Source: CAWDPQ01 sp049642465
GTDB lineage: Bacteria; Acidobacteriota; Vicinamibacteria; Vicinamibacterales; 2-12-FULL-66-21
Direction of reading: 5' to 3'
Assembly: GCA_049642465.1 (NCBI GenBank)
Contig: JBAROV010000155.1
Coordinates: 8,548 to 72,547, forward strand
Length of the DNA: 64,000 bases
Notes under the pieces: generated by a model
What the model was told of the DNA's origin: nothing
Seen by the model: only the letters and a program-made list of their open reading frames with translations
Database searches by the model: none
Shown: positions 59,338-64,000 of the stretch, in pieces
How positions within the stretch are numbered: position 1 is the first letter of the stretch
How the letters are laid out: each line of letters starts with the position of its first letter
Program-made: the position numbers and the translations under genes

Positions 59338-59529
59338 ATGCAGTCACCAGTTGCCGTCGCTTTGTTGAGAACGATCGACACGCGGTTCCGACGACCTGAG
59401 GAAGGTCAGGACCTGCTCGAGTACGGGCTGCTCATGGCGTTGATCGCGATTATCGCCATGGGTGCGGTTGCATCGTTGGGAACCACAATCACTAACGTGT
59501 TCTGGACGGCGATTGCGAACAATTTCTAA
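59338..59529 (+). CDS. Flp/Fap-type pilin, copy 2
   Basis: 63 residues with a longer N-terminal leader (MQSPVAVALLRTIDTRFRRP) and the same processing core EEGQDLLEYGLLMALIAIIAMGAV. GGAGG lies 7 nt before the ATG. An 11-bp direct repeat, AGGAGCTGTCA (59311-59321 and 59328-59338), duplicates the ribosome-binding region. Its end overlaps the prepilin peptidase gene by 17 bp. Probably a minor pilin. Confidence 0.9.
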   Translation: MQSPVAVALLRTIDTRFRRPEEGQDLLEYGLLMALIAIIAMGAVASLGTTITNVFWTAIANNF

Positions 59530-60022
59530 TCCGGCGTTCGTAGCCCTTGCGGCCTTCGCACTGGCCGCAACGGTGATCGACATTCGCACCCGCCGCATCC
59601 CGAACGCGCTGACGGCCGCAATGGCCGGCGTCGGGGTTGGATTCGCGGCAACCGGAACGAGCGGCGTATCGCTCCTGGCTTCGATGGCTGGATTCGCTCT
59701 TGGGCTCGCGCTGATGATGCCGGGACATGCGCTCGGCGCAACCGGCGCGGGTGACGTGAAGTTGATGGCCGCTGTGGGCGCCATGGTTGGACCCGGCACG
59801 GTCGTTACAGCGTTCGCGTTCACAGCGATAGCCGGCGGGGTCATGGCCCTCGCGATAGCGATCAGGCGGCAACGCCTTCGCGCCACGCTCGCCGGCACGG
59901 GGAGACTCATCGCAGGACCTGGCGGAGCAAGGCAGCAGATTGGTTCGGCCACGGCCTCGAGCCGCTTCGCGTACGGACCGGCGATCGCGGTGGGAAGCTT
60001 GCTCGCGGTGCTCGCGAGATAG
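59513..60022 (+). CDS. tadV: Tad prepilin peptidase (TadV/CpaA)
   Basis: 169 residues, type IV prepilin peptidase short form without the methylase domain. The two catalytic aspartates are in TVIDIRTRRIPNAL and GATGAGDVKLMAAVG (GxGDVK type), in a multi-helix membrane protein. It cleaves and matures the two Flp pilins just upstream. The TTG at 59513 inside the pilin end is the only nearby in-frame start that keeps the first helix; the earlier ATG would read through the pilin gene. Confidence 0.88.
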   Translation: MRTISNPAFVALAAFALAATVIDIRTRRIPNALTAAMAGVGVGFAATGTSGVSLLASMAGFALGLALMMPGHALGATGAGDVKLMAAVGAMVGPGTVVTAFAFTAIAGGVMALAIAIRRQRLRATLAGTGRLIAGPGGARQQIGSATASSRFAYGPAIAVGSLLAVLAR

Positions 60023-60322
60023 GTTCCGAAAGGGTTCAGAAAGAGTTCTGAGCGGGTTCCGAGAAGGTTCCGAGAAGGTTCCGAGGGGTTCCGAGGGGGT
60101 TCCGAGGGGTTCCGAGAAGGTTCAAGGTTCAGAGAGCGCCTGCGGCCCGAGCGAGCGGCCGGAGGACAGCCCGGCGAAGCCGGGCCCGCGAGCGAGAAGC
60201 GAGTGGGGGTGGGTCCCCACGAGCAGTGACAGAGGTTCAAAGGGTTCAGAACTGATTCAGAGGCGGTTCTGAGAGGCCGTTCAACGTGGGGCCCCGCGAG
60301 CCCCAGACATGAGGACAGGGCC
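60023..60322. repeat. 300-bp gap filled with tandem and dispersed repeats
   Basis: At 60022-60135 a run of about ten GGTTCCGAG-type units (10-11 bp: GGTTCCGAGAA, GGTTCCGAGG, GGTTCCGAGGG). At about 60130-60225 the GC-rich dispersed repeat also seen at 56145-56220. At 60235-60275 more GGTTC units, then GTGGGGCCCCGCGAG. No gene visible. Confidence 0.8.
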
Positions 60323-60757
60323 ATGAGCAAACGATTCATGAAAAACCAGCGCGGGTCGGCGTTGATCGAGACCGCGATCACCATACCCATCGTCCTGCTG
60401 GTGTCGGTCGCGATTTTCGAGTTCGGCCGGGCGTATCAGACCTGGCAGGTCCTGACCAACGCGGCGCGTGAAGGCGCGCGCGTGGCGGTCATCCAGGGCA
60501 TGACCGACCAGCGCGTGCAGGATACGGTTCGCACCTATCTGACGAGCGGCCGCATCACGAATCCAGGTTCGGCCGCGGTCAACATAAATCGCAACGTGCC
60601 CATCAACGGCGGTGACACGGCCTCCAGCGTCACGATCAGTTACCCGTTCAATTTCATCGTTCTCAACCCCGTCGCTCGTCTCGTCGTGAGCGGCACGAAC
60701 ACCGGCAGTGCGCCGGTGACGATGCAGTCGGTCGCGACGATGCGGAACGAAAGCTAG
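60323..60757 (+). CDS. tadE: TadE-like minor pseudopilin
   Basis: 144 residues. The TadE signature is RGSALIETAITIPIVLLVSVAIFEFGRAYQTW, with Glu in the helix and a preceding Gly for prepilin cleavage. Then NAAREGARVAVIQG and a beta-rich C-terminus. TadE-like pseudopilins are processed by TadV and needed for Flp pilus assembly. AGGACAGGGCC precedes the ATG. Ten bp separate it from cpaB. Confidence 0.88.
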   Translation: MSKRFMKNQRGSALIETAITIPIVLLVSVAIFEFGRAYQTWQVLTNAAREGARVAVIQGMTDQRVQDTVRTYLTSGRITNPGSAAVNINRNVPINGGDTASSVTISYPFNFIVLNPVARLVVSGTNTGSAPVTMQSVATMRNES

Positions 60758-60767
60758 GGAGACTCCA

Positions 60768-61622
60768 ATGCGCAGCCGAATTTTCGCAGTTCTCGCCATC
60801 GCCATCCTCGCGGGGGGCGGCCTGGCTTACGGCACATACAACTTCATGCAGAACCAGCCGGTCAAAACGGTGGCGACACCGACGCAGCCGGTCGTGGTGG
60901 CTGCCGCCGACCTTCAGCTCGGCGCCGAAGTGAAGAAGGAGGATGTGACCGTTGTGAACTTCCCCGCCGGTCAGGCGCCGCAGGGGTCGTTCTCCAAGCC
61001 GGCTGACATCATCGGGCGCGGACTCATCGTCCCCGTCGTGATGCACGAGCCGATTCTGAGCGCAAAGCTCGCTTCCAAGGAAGCGGGCGTCGGACTGCCA
61101 CCGGTCATTCCCGAGGGCATGCGCGCCGTGTCGGTCCGCGTGAACGAAGTCATTGGCGTGGCCGGTTACGTGCTGCCCGGAACGCGCGTCGACGTCGTCG
61201 CCACGGCGAGCCCGACGAACGAAAAGACCGACACGACCTCGAAGGTCATCCTCTCGAACGTGCAGGTCCTCACCGCCGGCACCCGCATGGAGCAGGACCA
61301 GGAGCAGGGCAAGCCGGTGCAGGTGACGGTCGTCACGCTGCTGGTGAATCCGGAGCAGGCCGAGCGCCTGGCGCTGGCGAGCACCGAAGGCAAGATTCAG
61401 CTCGCGCTGCGCAACCCGCTCGACCAGGGCGCTCCGCAGACGCCGGGCATCAAGACCTCGGCGCTCGTCGGCAACGTCAAGCAGGCGCCCGTGCGGCAGG
61501 TCGCCACGAGTGCACGGCCGAAGGCGGCCGGACAGCCGGTGACGCAGACGGTGCCAGTGGTCGTGACGCCGACGGTGGAAGTGATTCGTGGCGACAAGCG
61601 CGCCACCGAAGTGATTCGGTAA
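60768..61622 (+). CDS. cpaB: Flp pilus assembly protein CpaB/RcpC
   Basis: 284 residues: N-terminal membrane helix (IFAVLAIAILAGGGLAYG), SAF domain (VVVAAADLQLGAEVKKEDVTVVNFPAG), then the RcpC part with VIPEGMRAVSVRVNEVIGVAGYVLPGTRVDV and VVTLLVNPEQAERLALASTEGKIQLALRNP. A periplasmic component that links to the secretin and may bind peptidoglycan. GGGAGACTCC precedes the ATG. The tail is rich in Pro and Val. Confidence 0.93.
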   Translation: MRSRIFAVLAIAILAGGGLAYGTYNFMQNQPVKTVATPTQPVVVAAADLQLGAEVKKEDVTVVNFPAGQAPQGSFSKPADIIGRGLIVPVVMHEPILSAKLASKEAGVGLPPVIPEGMRAVSVRVNEVIGVAGYVLPGTRVDVVATASPTNEKTDTTSKVILSNVQVLTAGTRMEQDQEQGKPVQVTVVTLLVNPEQAERLALASTEGKIQLALRNPLDQGAPQTPGIKTSALVGNVKQAPVRQVATSARPKAAGQPVTQTVPVVVTPTVEVIRGDKRATEVIR

Positions 61623-61751
61623 GACTCAAGCTTCGGCTGTCAGCCTGCGACTGTCAGCTCGAACGAACGCACGTGTCCATCGCTGCCCGCCAGGAGCTGG
61701 CAGCTGAGAGCTGGTAGCCAGGGAACTGATAGCTGATTCGGAGGACCCAAA
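61623..61751. repeat. Intergenic degenerate repeat (AGCTG/CTGTCAGC units)
   Basis: CTGTCAGC twice at a 15-bp period (61637-61659), then AGCTGGCAGCTGAGAGCTGG and further AGCTG units to about 61735. GGAGGACCCAAA follows as the cpaC ribosome-binding site. Confidence 0.6.
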
Positions 61752-63803
61752 ATGATTTCGGCATTCACGACGGAGCTTCGCAAGCCTGCGCGCATTGCGG
61801 CGCTCGTGGTCGCCATCATCGTCATCCTTGTGGCCGCCCCGCAGGCGCAGCAGGGTCCGGCTTTCTCGCCGTCGCCGGTGACAAACGGCGCACCCGCGGC
61901 CGTTGACGCGCCCGTTGACATCGACCTGCTCGTCGGCCGATCGACGGTGCTCAACGTCGGAGCGACCATCGCCCGCGTGTCGTTGACGGTGCCGGACATC
62001 GCCGACGCACTGGTCACTGCTCCGTCGCAGCTGCTCATCCACGGCAAACAGCCGGGCACGATCTCGCTGTTCGTCTGGGATCGTGGCGGCGCCATCAAGA
62101 CCTATGAGGTCAAGGTACGCCGCGACCTGACGCCGCTCATTGCGCACGTCAAGCAGCTCTTCCCTGGCGAGCCGATCGAGGTGCGGGGCAGCGGCAAAGA
62201 CGTCATTCTCTCCGGAACCGTCTCCGGCCAGTACGTCATCGACAAGGCCGCGGCGGTTGCTGGGGGCTACGTCGAGAAGAAGGAGAACGTCGTCAACCTG
62301 ATGAAGCAGCAGGAGGGCATTGCCTCCAACCAGGTTCTCCTTCGCGTGCGCTTTGCGGAAGTGAGCCGCAGCGCGCTGCAGGAACTCGGCATCTCGCTCT
62401 TCTCCGACGGCAACAACAACTTCAACGGCCGCACCACGACGCAGCAGTTTGCCGCGCCGTTCTTCGATCAGCAGAACAACATCCAGGGGAAGAACCTGGT
62501 GTTCAGCGACTATCTGAACCTGTATGTGTTCGACCTGAAGAACCAGATTGGTGCGGTGGTCAAGGCCATGCAGACCAAGGGCGTGTTCCAGAGTCTGGCG
62601 GAGCCAAACCTGATCGCGCTGAACGGCAAAGAAGCCAGCTTCCTGGCTGGTGGTGAGTTCCCCTATCCCGTGCCGACGGGTCTCAACCAGATCGCGATCC
62701 ACTTCAAGGAGTTCGGTGTCAGGCTGAAGTTCACGCCGACGGTGCTCGGTGGCGACCTGATCAATCTGAAGCTCGCCCCCGAGGTGAGCTCGCTGGACTT
62801 CAACAACGCCGTCGTCATCGAAGGCTTCCGCGTGCCGGCGTTGACTTCGCGTCGCGCCGACACGGAGATTGAGCTTCGAGACGGGCAGACGTTTGCCATC
62901 GCAGGTCTGCTCAACAACACCGCGCTGTCCTCCATGCGCAAGGTGCCGGGCATCGGCGACATTCCGATCCTCGGCTACCTGTTCCGCAGCCGCGCTTACC
63001 AGAAGGATCAGACGGAACTCGTCGTCATGGTGACGCCGACGATTCTGCGCAAGGATTCGACGGGTGCTTCGGAAGGACTGCCGGCGCTTCTCGAGCCGTA
63101 TCTCTCGAAACCAAATCGGACGTATCCGAACCCGAATCCGTACGTCGGTTCGCCGCGCTATCCGAGCAGCCGGCAGGAGGCGCCGAGCACGAACCCAGCC
63201 CCGGCGCCGGCGCCAGCGGCGCAGCCGCAGGCATCGCAGAACCCGTATTCACAGTCGCCCCGTCCGGCGACCGCGCAGCCCGAGCGCGTGGTAGCGCAGC
63301 CGGCGGCGCCGCTTGCCAGCCGTCCGATTCAAGGCGCACCTGCGGCGACGCCACTGTCGGCGCCCGTCACCAGGTCAGCACCCGCAGCCGCGCAGCCGCG
63401 CGCTGACGTGAAGCCGGTCCAGATCAGCGAGGAGCAGCGAAAGGCGATCGCGGCGCAGCAGAGGCGTGCCGAACAGCAGCGCATGGAAGCAGACCGCAAA
63501 CGCGCCGAGCAGGCGGCCATCGACGCACGCCTGAGAGTGGAGCAGCAGAAGAAGGACGAAGAGGCGCGGAAGCTTGCCGACCGTCTCGAGAAGGAGCGCG
63601 CCAAGCGCGAAGCGGAAGTTGCCAAACGGAACGCTGAGATCGCCCGGAAGAAGGCCGAGGAAGACGCCAAGCGGGAGAAGACCCTGGCCGAAGCCGCCGA
63701 CCGGCTGAAGCAGGCGCAAGCCGCATATCAGGCGGAGCTCGAAAAAGCGAAGGGCAGCAGCAATGACAAGTCAAAGAGTCAGAAATCCTCTCAGCGCCAC
63801 TAA
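61752..63803 (+). CDS. cpaC: Tad secretin CpaC/RcpA with long helical tail
   Basis: 683 residues. Signal or anchor helix, pilus-assembly N-domain (VDIDLLVGRSTVLNVGATIARVSL), BON-like part (VEVRGSGKDVILSGTV), and secretin core (RRADTEIELRDGQTFAIAGLLNNT, VPGIGDIPILGYLFRSRAYQKDQTELVVMVTP) ending near 440. A Pro/Ala/Gln-rich linker (440-556) and a 127-residue Lys/Glu/Arg/Ala helix (557-683) follow, which ordinary CpaC proteins lack. Forms the outer-membrane pore for Flp pili. GGAGGACCC precedes the ATG. Confidence 0.92.
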   Translation: MISAFTTELRKPARIAALVVAIIVILVAAPQAQQGPAFSPSPVTNGAPAAVDAPVDIDLLVGRSTVLNVGATIARVSLTVPDIADALVTAPSQLLIHGKQPGTISLFVWDRGGAIKTYEVKVRRDLTPLIAHVKQLFPGEPIEVRGSGKDVILSGTVSGQYVIDKAAAVAGGYVEKKENVVNLMKQQEGIASNQVLLRVRFAEVSRSALQELGISLFSDGNNNFNGRTTTQQFAAPFFDQQNNIQGKNLVFSDYLNLYVFDLKNQIGAVVKAMQTKGVFQSLAEPNLIALNGKEASFLAGGEFPYPVPTGLNQIAIHFKEFGVRLKFTPTVLGGDLINLKLAPEVSSLDFNNAVVIEGFRVPALTSRRADTEIELRDGQTFAIAGLLNNTALSSMRKVPGIGDIPILGYLFRSRAYQKDQTELVVMVTPTILRKDSTGASEGLPALLEPYLSKPNRTYPNPNPYVGSPRYPSSRQEAPSTNPAPAPAPAAQPQASQNPYSQSPRPATAQPERVVAQPAAPLASRPIQGAPAATPLSAPVTRSAPAAAQPRADVKPVQISEEQRKAIAAQQRRAEQQRMEADRKRAEQAAIDARLRVEQQKKDEEARKLADRLEKERAKREAEVAKRNAEIARKKAEEDAKREKTLAEAADRLKQAQAAYQAELEKAKGSSNDKSKSQKSSQRH

Positions 63804-63964
63804 GGCGGTTTGGGGGAGTTAACGGGGTTAGCGGGTCAGCGAGTCAACGGGTCAGGCGTTCAGAGGAGGACGCAAGACGCGCCGCGGGCGCGTGGGGGAG
63901 TCCGAGGGGCACAGCCCCTCGGATAAGAAGAGTGTTAACCGTTCTCACCCTCAGAGGTGATGTC
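63804..63964. repeat. Gap with short repeats and a hairpin
   Basis: Degenerate 8-bp units (GGGTCAGC, GAGTCAAC, GGGTCAGG) near 63815-63855. CCGAGGGG (63902-63909) and CCCCTCGG (63915-63922) form an 8-bp hairpin. AGAGGTGATGTC precedes the next ATG. Confidence 0.65.
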
Positions 63965-64000
63965 ATGGCGAATATGAATCGTGTTCGACGGCTCGCACGT
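63965..64000 (+). CDS. Start of the next Tad-locus gene (cut by the right edge)
   Basis: Only twelve residues are visible, MANMNRVRRLAR, after an ATG with AGAGGTGATGTC upstream. Basic N-terminus; in Tad loci a TadE/TadG or CpaE gene usually follows the secretin, but identity cannot be told from this fragment. Confidence 0.5.
   Translation, partial: MANMNRVRRLAR

Overview
The window is high-GC and gene-dense. Short intergenic gaps, many ATGA/GTGA/TTGA stop-start overlaps, VWFA-related proteins of the acidobacterial type, paired DUF1800/DUF1501 genes and Gly/Arg-rich metallopeptidases point to an Acidobacteriota chromosome, probably class Vicinamibacteria. The taxonomic call is inference from gene content. 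I see no tRNA, rRNA, CRISPR array, prophage or insertion sequence other than one REP-associated transposase.

Layout. (1) 1-5401: arginine biosynthesis. argC-argB-argD run leftward and argR-argG-like-argH run rightward from a shared promoter region carrying a near-consensus ARG box. The ArgG homologue has lost its signature catalytic loops. (2) 5439-18058: an outer-membrane barrel, a PLP decarboxylase, a glycine-zipper protein, a secreted repeat protein, a YihY membrane protein, a large M14 peptidase, a RAYT transposase with two clusters of REP palindromes, glycine oxidase, a TolC-like protein, pterin dehydratase and a MerR regulator. (3) 18055-19528: an orphan microcompartment (BMC-H) shell gene behind a D-threonine-aldolase-like PLP enzyme. 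(4) 19637-34544: eight tightly packed leftward genes (two CrtI-like oxidoreductases, GCPII-like peptidase, an unrecognised 884-aa protein, two VWA proteins, DUF1800, DUF1501), ending at a 91-nt hairpin; probably one operon. (5) 34581-44392: a GcvT-like protein, a GbcA-like Rieske oxygenase and an APC permease that may form an N-demethylation module, then a secreted histidine phosphatase, an M14 peptidase, an amidohydrolase, a second APC permease and ketopantoate reductase. (6) 44337-49175: a Ser/Thr kinase with TPRs, a persulfide-dioxygenase/rhodanese fusion, and TauE/SafE with its DUF1634 partner (sulfur handling). (7) 49199-56018: a translationally coupled leftward trio of SNF2 helicase, Eco57I-type N6-adenine methyltransferase and membrane GAF protein. 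This looks like a reduced DISARM-like defence locus and is the best candidate for an undescribed system. (8) 56230-64000: a Tad/Flp pilus locus (two Flp pilins, TadV, TadE, CpaB, CpaC and the start of a further gene). It is read from an apparent sigma-54 promoter with a structured leader. A divergent pseudo-receiver/single-alpha-helix protein and a small membrane protein lie next to it.

Two themes recur. Several genes (argR, phhB, the GcvT-like gene, the second APC permease, probably thiO and argC) have a TANNNT -10 box 5-9 nt before the start codon and no Shine-Dalgarno, which suggests leaderless transcription. Many of the longer gaps carry their own short degenerate tandem repeat (unit 7-11 bp) or a palindrome.
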